Of a DNA stretch of 64,000 nucleotides, positions 8,986 to 17,655 are shown one piece after another. The position numbers and the translations under genes are program-made. The notes beneath the pieces were generated by a model. It saw nothing but the letters and a program-made list of their open reading frames with translations. It made no database searches and had not been told where the DNA came from. Source of the DNA: G963677085 sp963677085 (lineage in GTDB: Bacteria > Planctomycetota > Planctomycetia > Pirellulales > Thermoguttaceae); assembly GCA_963677085.2 (NCBI GenBank), contig CAXXFH010000004.1, positions 2,108,001-2,172,000 of the forward strand, read 5' to 3'. Every line of letters starts with the position of its first letter. The first letter of the stretch is position 1.

Positions 8986-9192
8986 TTATTGTGCCGCTCC
9001 GTCCATCCCGCCTTCCAGGTCCTCCAAGCCCTGATTGAAGTAGCCCTTGATTCTAGGCCAGCCGAACTTGATAACGAAGATCAGAACGGGCAGCGCGATG
9101 GCGCCGATGATAAGCACCGTCTCCAGACTGACGGCCCCTCGCTCGTCCTCGTGAATCTGTTGAAGAAGCCTCCACAACGATGGTTGTCGCAT
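8986..9192 (-). CDS. flp: Flp-family type IVb pilin
   Basis: 68 residues. The N-terminal cytosolic part ends ERGAVSLETVLIIGAIALP, a Flp-type segment with Glu five residues into the hydrophobic helix. The rest of a single helix (VLIFVIKFGW) follows, then a short acidic tail. The paralogue at 47308-47517 has the near-identical core AVSLETMLVIGAIALPVLIF. It is the probable main pilus subunit, processed by the TadV encoded next. Confidence 0.9.
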   Translation of the reverse strand: MRQPSLWRLLQQIHEDERGAVSLETVLIIGAIALPVLIFVIKFGWPRIKGYFNQGLEDLEGGMDGAAQ

Positions 9193-9241
9193 AACTCGAT
9201 CTCCTAGGGTAAATGTGGTATACGTATCTTTCTACTTGCTA

Positions 9242-9484
9242 TTACATAAACGGCCACGAAACGAGCGTCGCGATCATTTCGTACGCCAGGCGGATGATTC
9301 GCGGACCCGCCCACATCACGAATACGAGCATAGGCAAAACCACGGCCAGGATCAACACGTAGTCGAGCGATGCCACACCGTTGCGCCGGCGAATACTACG
9401 CCCACACCAACGCTTTCGCCATCTTGGCGCCCGAGGCCGAATAGGGCCGGGAGCGCTGTGGACCAGAAACTCGCCGTCCGGCAT
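9242..9484 (-). CDS. Second small Flp-like pilin
   Basis: 80 residues from the ATG at 9482-9484; a GTG 14 codons upstream is also open. A basic N-terminus leads into RRNGVASLDYVLILAVVLP, which resembles the Flp core but has Asp in place of the Glu, then MLVFVMWAGPRIIRLAYEM and a short hydrophobic tail. The 44-residue protein at 30914-31048 is a paralogue (STLDYTLLSAVVLP, VGPKIMGLVYEM). It is probably a minor pilin of the same machine. The start codon is uncertain. Confidence 0.75.
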   Translation of the reverse strand: MPDGEFLVHSAPGPIRPRAPRWRKRWCGRSIRRRNGVASLDYVLILAVVLPMLVFVMWAGPRIIRLAYEMIATLVSWPFM

Positions 9485-9541
9485 CAATGGTACTCTTTTT
9501 TTTGTTTTTCGGGAAAGTAACGTCACATGGCTGAGCGGTTC

Positions 9542-9576
9542 GCTCGAACAACCGGGCTCCCGTTGGTCGCCCTCGT
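9542..9576. repeat. Short hairpin repeat, family A, copy 3
   Basis: GCTCG-AACAAC-CGGGC hairpin (one G-T pair; 9542-9557) followed by TCCCGTTGGTCGCCCTCG. It lies between the second pilin gene and the TadE-like gene, again at a gene junction of the pilus operon. Confidence 0.7.
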
Positions 9577-9653
9577 GCCATGATTTTTATGAACCGCAAT
9601 GGATGAAGATTTCGTTTGAACCAAACCGGTCTTTTGAACAAAATACCTTCCTC

Positions 9654-10586
9654 TCAACTATCACCCGCTTCGAGCCGGGCAAGGAACTGCTGCAGAATCG
9701 AGATGTTCTCCTGCAACTGGCGGATTTCCGCGGGCGAACCGTCCTCCTCAAGTTCGTCGAGGACGCGCTCATAAAGGTCGATGAACTCCTCGGTCATTCG
9801 CCGTGGTACGTCGGCAACTCGCTCGACCAGCTCATCTACCCGGCCCTGGGCAAGCGTGTGATCCACGGCACAGAAACCAGACAGAGAGGGATGAAAATCT
9901 GGGGCCCCCGTGCCCCAGCCAAACCGCTGCGAGTACGCGAGGAACTCCGCGTCCCGATCCAATGGCCACAGGTCGCGCCGGAAAGATGCGTAGATAATAT
10001 TCTTAACAGCTTCAACGTATTCGTCGACATACTGAGCGTCGGCACGGGCCAACTCGTAGATTACCGGAATCCGTCGCAGTTCGTTGTGCCAGACGGCGAG
10101 GCCCATCCGCTGGTGCTCCCAGGTGTCGTCGAGAAGAAAATCTTCCGATTCCAGGCGGTACGGCCCCAACGTGGGCAGCAGAGGGACATCGCGTTCGATT
10201 TCGGCCGATCCCTGCTGCAGCCCTCGGGTGGGGTCGAGCAGGTGTTCGTGGACCACCGTGTTGTAGGGAAGGGGACCGCGGGCAACCGGCAGGTCGACGC
10301 GTGGGTCGTCCAGTGCCGGCAGATTGCCCGCCCCTGCGGTTTGGATATCGGCCGAAAGCGGCCAGTATTGCGGGCGAGGATTGGTCGCTCCCGCGCGCGG
10401 TTGGCGGCTTCCCCAGAGCGCATGGCGGGCTACCGACTGGCTGCGGATCTTCCAGCTGGCGATCGTCGCGAAGTTGACCATCAACGCCATGATGAACAAC
10501 AGGATCGGCAGGCAGAGGACCAACTCCAGCGGTGCCAGACCGCGGCGCAGCCTCCTAAATTTTCTATCGGCGGCAAATGCAATCAT
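9654..10586 (-). CDS. TadE-like pseudopilin/membrane protein
   Basis: 310 residues from the ATG at 10584-10586; a GTG seven codons upstream (10605-10607) is also possible. The N-terminus RGLAPLELVLCLPILLFIMA has the TadE-type pattern of a basic segment, a Glu in the hydrophobic stretch and one transmembrane helix. A ~270-residue exported domain follows. It contains conserved-looking patches (PRPQYWPLSADI, WEHQRMGLAVWHNEL) and a C-terminal Glu-rich helix. It sits directly after the TadG-like gene. TadE-type proteins act as minor subunits that seed the pilus; this specific role is inferred. Confidence 0.82.
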   Translation of the reverse strand: MIAFAADRKFRRLRRGLAPLELVLCLPILLFIMALMVNFATIASWKIRSQSVARHALWGSRQPRAGATNPRPQYWPLSADIQTAGAGNLPALDDPRVDLPVARGPLPYNTVVHEHLLDPTRGLQQGSAEIERDVPLLPTLGPYRLESEDFLLDDTWEHQRMGLAVWHNELRRIPVIYELARADAQYVDEYVEAVKNIIYASFRRDLWPLDRDAEFLAYSQRFGWGTGAPDFHPSLSGFCAVDHTLAQGRVDELVERVADVPRRMTEEFIDLYERVLDELEEDGSPAEIRQLQENISILQQFLARLEAGDS

Positions 10587-10609
10587 AGGCTTGCTCTTGA
10601 AATCCACAC

Positions 10610-12052
10610 TCAGTGCGGGCTGATGCGCACGACGTCCTGGGTACTCAACTCCTCCAGATTGGGCACCGAAACCTCTTCATCGACAAGTTCGGCCGGAGGA
10701 TTCGTTTGAAGAACCTTGACTAAATTGGGTGTTGTTGCAGGCACCAGTCCGGCCGTCCAGTGCTGGTTCACTAGATCCCACGCATCGGAGACGAACGGCT
10801 GACGCTCGATGCTCCAACGCCGCGGTTGTTCCTCTTGCGGTTCGTCCGGGCCGGAGGGCAACGTGGGAAACTCGCCTGGAAGTCCACCGACATAATACGG
10901 CGACGGCGGCGGAAGCCACCATACGAGCCGTGGCCGTGGCACGAACACCCGGGCTTGCGCGTAGGCCGTCGCATCACTCGCGAGCGGATTGGTGAACAGC
11001 CCCGGCAGCATCTCCGGTAGTCTACGCCGATAGACGACGGCGACGAAAGTGAAGTCTCGATCCAAGTGGGAATTCGCATCGACAACTTCCTGCTTGCGAG
11101 TCCGAATCACGAAAGGCAGATTCGTGTCGGGATATTCCTGGTCAAGGAGCCGATCCAAATGTCCGCAGGTAAAGCTGCGCCACAACTGAGCGAATTGGGA
11201 CATCTTCGCCTCGCGGTCAAAGCAGAGCATCGCCCAGTAGTTCCACTGGGCCAAATGCCGCCGGGCCATCTCCCGGCGTTGCTGACGAGCCCGCGTGAGA
11301 TACGTTACTCGCTCGACTTCCGCACAACGCACCGGGTCAACCACCGGCAGCGTGGGATTAACGTCTTCGTAGACGCCGCCAACCGGCACCGCCGAAGTCC
11401 GCCACAAGACGCCGTAGAGCGTCCCGTGGCGTCGATCTGCCTCGCCATTGCGACGGGCGACCTCCATGGCGGCCGTTTGCGCGTTGTCACCGGTTGCCGC
11501 CACCACGGCCCGTTGAAATTCGGGGATCATCTGCTCGCGAAGGATTTCCTCCATCAACGGCAGCACCTGCTCGCTGGCCGCCTTGGCCCAGCGACTGTAC
11601 GTGCGCACCAGTTCGCGCTCGCGGGGAACCTTCTTGGCGATGGCCGCACCGGCCTTCTCGAACTTGGTGAAACCCGAGGTCTGCAGTTTTCGACCCACCT
11701 CGGGCCAGGCAGCAAGCGTGTCTTGCGTATACGGCTGGGCGTCGCCGTCCCGGGCCTCTCGCATGAAGGCCGTGACCGCGAATACGTCGAAAAGCAAGCG
11801 GTTGGTCAATGCCAGGGTATTCATCCCACGGGCAATCACCACGGCTCCACTGTAGGCGGCCGCGTCGGCGGCGTTCTGCATGCGAATCTTCGCATTCAGG
11901 TGCCGTCCAACATTCATGACCATCCCCAGCAGCATCACCAGAAAGAGCACCACGAACACCGACAGGATGCTGATCGTGCCCTGCTGGTCGCGATGGAGGG
12001 CGGCCAAACGCGATACCAGGCCGTATCCAATTCGCTGTGTGAGCCTATTCAT
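10610..12052 (-). CDS. TadG-like pilus assembly protein
   Basis: 480 residues from the ATG at 12050-12052; the frame is open 10 codons further upstream. The N-terminal motif HRDQQGTISILSVFVVLFLV and the following NVGRHLNAKIRMQNAADAAA are the hallmarks of the TadG-like Flp-assembly domain (N-terminal helix plus the QNAADAAA pattern). The large exported remainder shows no catalytic motif and ends in a Pro-rich region. The gene lies between two TadE-like genes. The family is tied to Tad pilus biogenesis, but the molecular role is unclear. Confidence 0.88.
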   Translation of the reverse strand: MNRLTQRIGYGLVSRLAALHRDQQGTISILSVFVVLFLVMLLGMVMNVGRHLNAKIRMQNAADAAAYSGAVVIARGMNTLALTNRLLFDVFAVTAFMREARDGDAQPYTQDTLAAWPEVGRKLQTSGFTKFEKAGAAIAKKVPRERELVRTYSRWAKAASEQVLPLMEEILREQMIPEFQRAVVAATGDNAQTAAMEVARRNGEADRRHGTLYGVLWRTSAVPVGGVYEDVNPTLPVVDPVRCAEVERVTYLTRARQQRREMARRHLAQWNYWAMLCFDREAKMSQFAQLWRSFTCGHLDRLLDQEYPDTNLPFVIRTRKQEVVDANSHLDRDFTFVAVVYRRRLPEMLPGLFTNPLASDATAYAQARVFVPRPRLVWWLPPPSPYYVGGLPGEFPTLPSGPDEPQEEQPRRWSIERQPFVSDAWDLVNQHWTAGLVPATTPNLVKVLQTNPPAELVDEEVSVPNLEELSTQDVVRISPH

Positions 12053-12071
12053 GCCTGCACCGAAAAGGATT

Positions 12072-12125
12072 GTTTTCGACAAGCCGAACGCCCGAAAACC
12101 CAGGCTCCCGTTGTCGCCTTCTGCT
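12072..12125. repeat. Short hairpin repeat, family A, copy 4
   Basis: AAGCCGAACGCCCGAAAA, then CCCAGGCTCCCGTTGTCGCC. It shares its flank with the copy at 8266. The hairpin is degenerate here. It lies between the TadG-like and TadE-like genes. Confidence 0.65.
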
Positions 12126-12142
12126 CATCGACTGTGCGAGCA

Positions 12143-13126
12143 TCAATAACCGACCAGCTGGACATAAGGAATCACCGATTTCTCACCTTCGTTGCCCAGC
12201 GTGGCGGTGGCCACGAGGGGATACACGTAGACGTTGTCCAACCGCTGGATTCGCTGGGCCACTTCGTCCGGCAGGCCCTCGGGATGGCGAACGAATCGGG
12301 CCAACAGGCGGCCGGGACCCGGCAGCAGGGCCATGTTGTGAACCACGGTCACAGTGATCGGGTCCTGCCAGCCCAACTCGTTGAAATAGAACTCGTCAAG
12401 ATTGTCGGCCTTCCTGTGGCATACAAGCGGCGGGTCGGCGTTTTGGTGGTAGAACCGGATCGCCACTTGAGTTTGAGCCGTCGCGTAGGCCAGCTTGTTT
12501 TCCAGGCGAGCGGGGATTCGCCGATTGCTTCCCGAAGCGGGAGCCATCGACGCGTAGGCCGCCTTGAGGCTATTCGCCGTCTCGGCGGTCGTTCCCGAAA
12601 ATTCCAGCCCGAGGTCGCGGGAGGGCGAAATTGCCACACAGGCCAGTATCGCCGCGGAAGCGATCTTCTCGTATTTCGGGCTGCCGGGACGCACGACAAA
12701 CGTCATTCCTCCTTCCACGGGTCCGTAGTCTTCGCGCGTCGGATCCATGACGGGGACAATTTGGTCCAACGCTTCGAGGTCGAGGTAATAGGAACTGATG
12801 CAATTCTCATACTCCACCCCCAACCTGGCCGGAATCCACACCACGGCGCTCCGAGCGGCGGAGAAGGCCGCGTAGTGGACGACCATCGTGCCAATCATCA
12901 ATTGGCTCACCTGTACAATGAAGAGAACAACCATGAGCAACAACGGCAGCGTCAGCACGAAACTCAGGCTCTGAACGCTGCCGTCCTGATCGCGGTGGAG
13001 CCCGGCAAGCCGCTTCCACTGCCATTTCGCCGACATGCCTCGAAGCAGCAAGCCCATGCATACCGACGCCACGGCCAGCATCGCCAGCCAGGGCAGGTAC
13101 GGTTGCAGGTCAAAATACTTCATCAC
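12143..13126 (-). CDS. TadE-like pseudopilin with conserved paralogue
   Basis: 327 residues. Two N-terminal hydrophobic segments are present. The second follows HRDQDGSVQSLSFVLTLP and continues LLLMVVLFIVQVSQLMIGT, a TadE-type helix preceded by a basic/acidic signal. The exported domain contains LENKLAYATAQTQVAIRFYH and LLPGPGRLLARFV. A clear paralogue lies at 47688-48661 (IENKLAYATANTSVEMRFYH, LLPGPGRFLARRV), which lets the intact C-terminus be read here as KSVIPYVQLVGY. It is probably a minor pilin or an export partner of the pilins. Confidence 0.85.
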   Translation of the reverse strand: MMKYFDLQPYLPWLAMLAVASVCMGLLLRGMSAKWQWKRLAGLHRDQDGSVQSLSFVLTLPLLLMVVLFIVQVSQLMIGTMVVHYAAFSAARSAVVWIPARLGVEYENCISSYYLDLEALDQIVPVMDPTREDYGPVEGGMTFVVRPGSPKYEKIASAAILACVAISPSRDLGLEFSGTTAETANSLKAAYASMAPASGSNRRIPARLENKLAYATAQTQVAIRFYHQNADPPLVCHRKADNLDEFYFNELGWQDPITVTVVHNMALLPGPGRLLARFVRHPEGLPDEVAQRIQRLDNVYVYPLVATATLGNEGEKSVIPYVQLVGY

Positions 13127-13230
13127 AAAATGCTCCTCGGCACGATGATAGCATCAAGGCAGGAAAAAGCGTTTCAGACCACTCTCGCCAATTGGCACCA
13201 TTATCGAAATATATACCATGGCGGAAAGTC

Positions 13231-15291
13231 TCACGGCAAGGTTCCCGACCATGCCGGCGTGGATCCGTCCGCATTGGGCTGCCAGGCGAGGTAGGAGCCG
13301 TCGCGGGCCAGTTCCGCGCGGAGCGTCTGGACCGTCTCGAAGCGTTTTTCTGCCTTGAGTCGATCCAGGCCGGAGGTAAGACCGTTGCGGGCCAGGTCGT
13401 ACCAGTGGCCGGCACGCAGCCGCAGTGCTGCCTGTTCCTCGCCGTCCCGGCGGTCGGCCAACGTCCACCAGGCGTCGGCCAGTTCCAGACGATCGGCGGC
13501 GGTGCCCGGCGGCTGGTTCAGTTCCCGTTCGGCAAGCTGCTTCAGTTCGGCGTCGCTGCCGTCGAGCAGATGCGGCAGGCCTTGCTGCCAATCACCACGC
13601 ATGAAACAACACCAACGACCCAACGTGAGATGGGCGGCCGAGTCGTTTGGGGTGCTTTCGAGCAGGGCCGCGGCACGCTCGGCGCGTTGGTGTTCCCGCG
13701 CGAGCGTCTCCAACGCCGCCCGCTGCGAGGCCGCCGTCTTGCGAAATCCTCGCCCCTCGCGACCCTGGCAAGTCGCATGGATCGCCCGGGCAAGGTCCGC
13801 GGCCACCTCGTAACGCTGACGGGCGACGGCCTCGTCGATCACGCGCCGCGAACTGCGAAGCAGCGATTTCAATCGTTCCGCGTCATTGGCCTGCTTCGCG
13901 AACAGCTTTAGCGACTCGCATTGGACCTGCAACGCATCCACTTGATAGACTTCGTCCAACCGTTCGGCCGCGGCAAGCATCACGACGGCGTCGCCGCCCT
14001 CGCGTGCCGCCTCCATCGCCCCCAGCAACAAGACGTAACGCTCGTTGGCATCGCCTTGCGTTCCCCGAGCGGCCGCCAGGTACTTGCCGGCCAGTTTTCG
14101 ACTTGCTTCCGGCGTGTCGACGCCGTCACGGGACAGGATTTGGGCAAGCCGCTGGACAACTGCCTGCTGCTCGGCGGCGCTAGGTACAGGCAGCCGCGCG
14201 GGGCCTTTGTCAGACGGCGTCGATGGATCGTCCTTCCGGGGCACGTTCTCCGACGGCGGCTTCACCGTGGCAACAACCGGCACCTGTTCCACGCGACGTT
14301 TCAGCGACTGCTCGCTCGGCGGAACGAAAAACGGCCGCTCCGCGTCAAGCCGCTCTTCCGCAATAGTCATCGAAGAAGAAGTCGCCTGGGAAACCGCCTC
14401 GAAACTGGCAGCGAAGTCCTTGGTCGGAGGGATAGCCGGATCCGACGCCGAGGCCTGCAACCCGTTGTTCGAATCCGGCACCTGGAAAACGGGCCTCTGG
14501 AGGCCCCACTGCGACGGTGCTGGCTCATCCTCGAATGGTGTCGGCGACGTTTCCGGGGGCTGAACCCGGCGGGACGATGCCTGATCGGTCCCTGTTGACT
14601 CGGGCACGACACGCGGCGCCTTGGTCACGCTTTCATCACGATCTGCCGCCCCATGGCTATCTGCAGCGCGTACTGCACCGGCTGGCGGCACGAGGGTATC
14701 CGAATCCGCCGCCAAATCTTGTCCCGGTTGCCCGCTGAGCGCGAATAGCAAGACAAGAACGATGATTCCGCTGGCCGCGCCTGTCGTAACCCACAATGCG
14801 AAGTGCCGCGGCAACACACCGCGCACGGTGAGCGAAGACGGGGCCGCCGTCGCGGCAGTCTGCCCGAGCGGGACGACCGAAACCCGTTGCGGTGCCGCGC
14901 GAATCACCGGCACCCCGGCAGGCACCTCGGGAACATTTTCCGAATCCTTTTCCTTTTCGGGCGAATACCAGCGACCATCGGGAGCGGGTTCCTGCCTGGG
15001 TGCGTAAGCACCACCTGCCCGTCGCGGCTCGCGACTGTCGTAGGCGGCTTTTTTCTCGGGGTTCAGCAGGCACACCTTGGCCGCCGCCACTTCGTTCAAC
15101 AGCTTCTGCGAAAGCTTCGAGTGCTTGCCCGTCTGAAAGGTCCGCAGGTAGGCCATCCGCTGATCGGCCGCGTTGGCGATCACGTCGACGTTTTCCTCCA
15201 ACGGCTCGACGCCCAGCAACACATAGTGGTTCGGTGGCTGGTGCTTCGGCGGGATGCCGAGCCAGATGTAGTAAGGATCGAAGTCGCTCAT
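13231..15291 (-). CDS. Planctomycete J-like protein with membrane helix and helical repeats
   Basis: 686 residues from the ATG at 15289-15291, 7 bp after the PstS-like gene. The N-terminal ~95 residues (FDPYYIWLGIPPKHQPPNHY, then SQKLLNEVAAAKVCLLNPEK and KAAYD) resemble a J-domain but lack the HPD motif, so Hsp70 stimulation is doubtful. A low-complexity linker follows, then one transmembrane helix (ALWVTTGAASGIIVLVLLFA) near residue 180. Next comes a Pro/Ser-rich stretch and a C-terminal alpha-helical domain with several TPR-like helices. Part of the linker (coding EPAPDGRWY) is contributed by a family B repeat. The paralogue at 31173-31799 keeps only the J-like and membrane parts. Confidence 0.85.
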   Translation of the reverse strand: MSDFDPYYIWLGIPPKHQPPNHYVLLGVEPLEENVDVIANAADQRMAYLRTFQTGKHSKLSQKLLNEVAAAKVCLLNPEKKAAYDSREPRRAGGAYAPRQEPAPDGRWYSPEKEKDSENVPEVPAGVPVIRAAPQRVSVVPLGQTAATAAPSSLTVRGVLPRHFALWVTTGAASGIIVLVLLFALSGQPGQDLAADSDTLVPPAGAVRAADSHGAADRDESVTKAPRVVPESTGTDQASSRRVQPPETSPTPFEDEPAPSQWGLQRPVFQVPDSNNGLQASASDPAIPPTKDFAASFEAVSQATSSSMTIAEERLDAERPFFVPPSEQSLKRRVEQVPVVATVKPPSENVPRKDDPSTPSDKGPARLPVPSAAEQQAVVQRLAQILSRDGVDTPEASRKLAGKYLAAARGTQGDANERYVLLLGAMEAAREGGDAVVMLAAAERLDEVYQVDALQVQCESLKLFAKQANDAERLKSLLRSSRRVIDEAVARQRYEVAADLARAIHATCQGREGRGFRKTAASQRAALETLAREHQRAERAAALLESTPNDSAAHLTLGRWCCFMRGDWQQGLPHLLDGSDAELKQLAERELNQPPGTAADRLELADAWWTLADRRDGEEQAALRLRAGHWYDLARNGLTSGLDRLKAEKRFETVQTLRAELARDGSYLAWQPNADGSTPAWSGTLP
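14972..15028 (+). repeat. Palindromic repeat, family B, copy 1 (inside a coding frame)
   Basis: AGCGACCATCGGGAGCGGGT followed by a GGTGC-GTAA-GCACC hairpin. It lies antisense within the J-like gene and adds an in-frame Pro-rich segment to it. The second hairpin found in other copies is missing here. Confidence 0.75.
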
Positions 15292-15298
15292 CGGCCGT

Positions 15299-17542
15299 TC
15301 ATTCCTCGCCTTCAAGGCCCGGTATCGCGATTGCTTTCTGTTCGACGTCGGTGCTACGCTCCAACGTCGGTTCCATTGCGTGGCCAGGCGCTTCTGCCGC
15401 GGCGGTTGGATCGACCGACGGCGACAGCAGGTGGTATTGGGCCAGCGTCTCCGCGCAGGGGTTCGTTGCCAGGAACTTCACCATCGCCCGGGCCGTCTCG
15501 CTGGCCTTCGGCGACACATAAAGCGTGTAGGGCACGGCCAGCGGGTAATCGTCTGGCACGTAACCGCCACGAGGCGTCGCGGTCGTGTCCTTCGAGAGGA
15601 TCAGTCCCACCAGCTTCACGGCCGTTTCCTTCTCGGGCATCGCGCTGAGGTCCACAAACCCGATCGCCGCTGGGTCGCGGGCAACGGTGAGAATCACCTC
15701 GTTCGTGTCCTTAAGCGACGTATACGCCGCCTTTCGCCGCGGCAACTCCAGCCGCTCGTCAAGCACTCGGGCGATCGCCGACGTGCGATGCAGGCCAAAA
15801 AGCCGCATCGTCGCCTCGGGCCCCTCGGCCCCCGGCCACCGCCGGATCTTGCCCGCGAAAATCTCGGCCAGTTCATCCATGTTGACCGCCTCCAAAGAAT
15901 TCTCCGGATGCACGACAATGCCCACCGCCATCCGTCCCAAGGTAACCGCCCTGTTAGCCGGCATATCCCCTTCGCCAGCCGTAACGTCCGTCGCCTCCTG
16001 CCAATACGCGGTCCACTTCTCGGCAAACGCCTTCAAGCTCGCATCGTCCTCGAACGTTCCGTCCAACAAGAGCATCTCCCCGCGGCCGTCGAGAAAATCC
16101 CGCACCGCATCGGCCTTGGGCCGATCCTGGTAGCCGAGCTGCACGGTCGCCTCGGCCTCGACGTACTTCAAGGTCAAGTCGTTCATCAACTTCGCGGCCG
16201 TCGAAATCCCACATACACTCACCGGCGTCCCCTCACCACGGTTGAACGCCGCAACACGTTGAGCGATGACAAACCCCTCACGCTTTGTAACAGGATGAAG
16301 TCCGCACTGCTCGATGACTTCGGTAGCCGCTTCACTACACGCGAACTTGACAAATGCTTCGGCGGCCGCGGACGCATTGGGGGACGCAAGGAACCAGATC
16401 GTCTTCTGAAGTGGATACTCATCGAGTAAGATATGCTCTTGTGTGGGTGGAAAGGGGGCTTCATCCTTGTTTCGTGCAATCGGTGTCAGTCGAACGGTTT
16501 TGAAAGCGTCTTCCGCCGGCAGGAGGATACAATAACCGATCGCACGTGGATTCCGAGACACCTCCTCTATCACCTTCGCATCTTTCGTGTAGCGTGGGAA
16601 CGGCCCGTGACCGGGAAAACGGCCGCGTTGTTCCGCATGGAATTCATTCACCTCTTCCCATGTGGGACGGCGATCCGGAATCGTCAGAAACCTTTCGGGG
16701 AATTCAACCTTCTTGCCATCGAGCACCTGATAAAGGAACATCCACCAACTCAGACAAGGATAGACAGTCCCAATACGATCGATGCGGCCGCGCGACGTGC
16801 TTACGGAAGACCAGTTGTCAATCTTCTGGCGATAAATGTCCTCCACTTGATCGATAGTCAACCCACGAACGCGGTTACCTTTGTGTACAACTATGGCCAG
16901 AACGGCCTTGTAGAATAGAATGTGCTCTGGTTGCTTCTTTACGTCTGCAAAGCCCAACTCCACCGCCCGTTGCTCTTCTTCCGTCAAAGGACGGTCAAGC
17001 ACGGCCACCTCCGCCTTGCCTGCAAGCAGTCTTTCGATTCCGGCATCCGATCCGTCGGGCTCGTAGAAGAGCTGCGGCGGAAACGCTCTGACCTGGCCGG
17101 GCTCCAACGTGCCGATGAACTCGGGATATAACCGTTCCAGTACGGCGTTCGCCCCAGCCGTTCCCGCCATCACCACCGAACGGCTCTTGACAGAATTGGT
17201 GATGATCCGATCTCGCCGGTTCCCAGCTTCTCGCAGTTGTTCGTCCGCTTCTTCGAGTTCCCTGATCAAAGTTTTGAGTTCCTTAAGGAGCTCTTCCATC
17301 GGCCGTTCCCGATCAGGCGATTTGATTTCCTTCATTACGGCATTTCGACGTTCCTTCAACTGCAGGACCCGCTGCTCCATCGCTTGGATATGCGCCTCGG
17401 TTTCGTGTTGTCTTTCTTTCCAGCCGGCGGACTTTGAATCCTTGTGATCAGCCGACAGTGCGATATCAAAGACGCTCGCCACTAAGACGGCGGCCGTCAA
17501 GGCAATGGCAACTTTTTCTCGCGTTAGAATTGATCGCATCAT
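15299..17542 (-). CDS. Tandem PstS-like periplasmic binding protein with coiled coil
   Basis: 747 residues from the ATG at 17540-17542, preceded by GGAGC at a good distance; the frame is open 47 codons upstream but reads as non-coding. A signal peptide (IALTAAVLVASVFDIALSA) precedes a charged coiled coil (~residues 30-100). Two PstS-like domains follow. The first has AEVAVLDRPLTEEEQRAVE, AVLAIVVHKGN and AIGYCIL. The second has AVGIVVHPENSLEAVNMDEL, AEIFAGKIRRWPGAEG, AAIGFVDL and YPLAVPYTLYVSP. PstS proteins bind phosphate, but no PstCAB transporter lies nearby, so binding another oxyanion or a structural role is possible. It is first in the pilus operon. The paralogue at 31897-33798 has the same double layout. 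Confidence 0.88.
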   Translation of the reverse strand: MMRSILTREKVAIALTAAVLVASVFDIALSADHKDSKSAGWKERQHETEAHIQAMEQRVLQLKERRNAVMKEIKSPDRERPMEELLKELKTLIRELEEADEQLREAGNRRDRIITNSVKSRSVVMAGTAGANAVLERLYPEFIGTLEPGQVRAFPPQLFYEPDGSDAGIERLLAGKAEVAVLDRPLTEEEQRAVELGFADVKKQPEHILFYKAVLAIVVHKGNRVRGLTIDQVEDIYRQKIDNWSSVSTSRGRIDRIGTVYPCLSWWMFLYQVLDGKKVEFPERFLTIPDRRPTWEEVNEFHAEQRGRFPGHGPFPRYTKDAKVIEEVSRNPRAIGYCILLPAEDAFKTVRLTPIARNKDEAPFPPTQEHILLDEYPLQKTIWFLASPNASAAAEAFVKFACSEAATEVIEQCGLHPVTKREGFVIAQRVAAFNRGEGTPVSVCGISTAAKLMNDLTLKYVEAEATVQLGYQDRPKADAVRDFLDGRGEMLLLDGTFEDDASLKAFAEKWTAYWQEATDVTAGEGDMPANRAVTLGRMAVGIVVHPENSLEAVNMDELAEIFAGKIRRWPGAEGPEATMRLFGLHRTSAIARVLDERLELPRRKAAYTSLKDTNEVILTVARDPAAIGFVDLSAMPEKETAVKLVGLILSKDTTATPRGGYVPDDYPLAVPYTLYVSPKASETARAMVKFLATNPCAETLAQYHLLSPSVDPTAAAEAPGHAMEPTLERSTDVEQKAIAIPGLEGEE

Positions 17543-17655
17543 GAGGCTAGCTCCAAGATCATTGCTGCCAAGTGGATCAGAGATTCCGAACTTTAAGAGA
17601 TATGCTACGACGGCAATGGCCTTCATTGTCAAGAGGATGTTCCGCCTAACCGATT

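Noticed and set aside
11066..13294. A 742-codon plus-strand open frame
   Set aside because: It is antisense to the TadG-like and TadE-like genes and has no recognisable domain or signal; long antisense frames are expected at this base composition.
15299..17542. A high-affinity phosphate transporter locus
   Set aside because: No PstC, PstA, PstB or PhoU genes are near either PstS-like gene; the neighbours are pilus genes.
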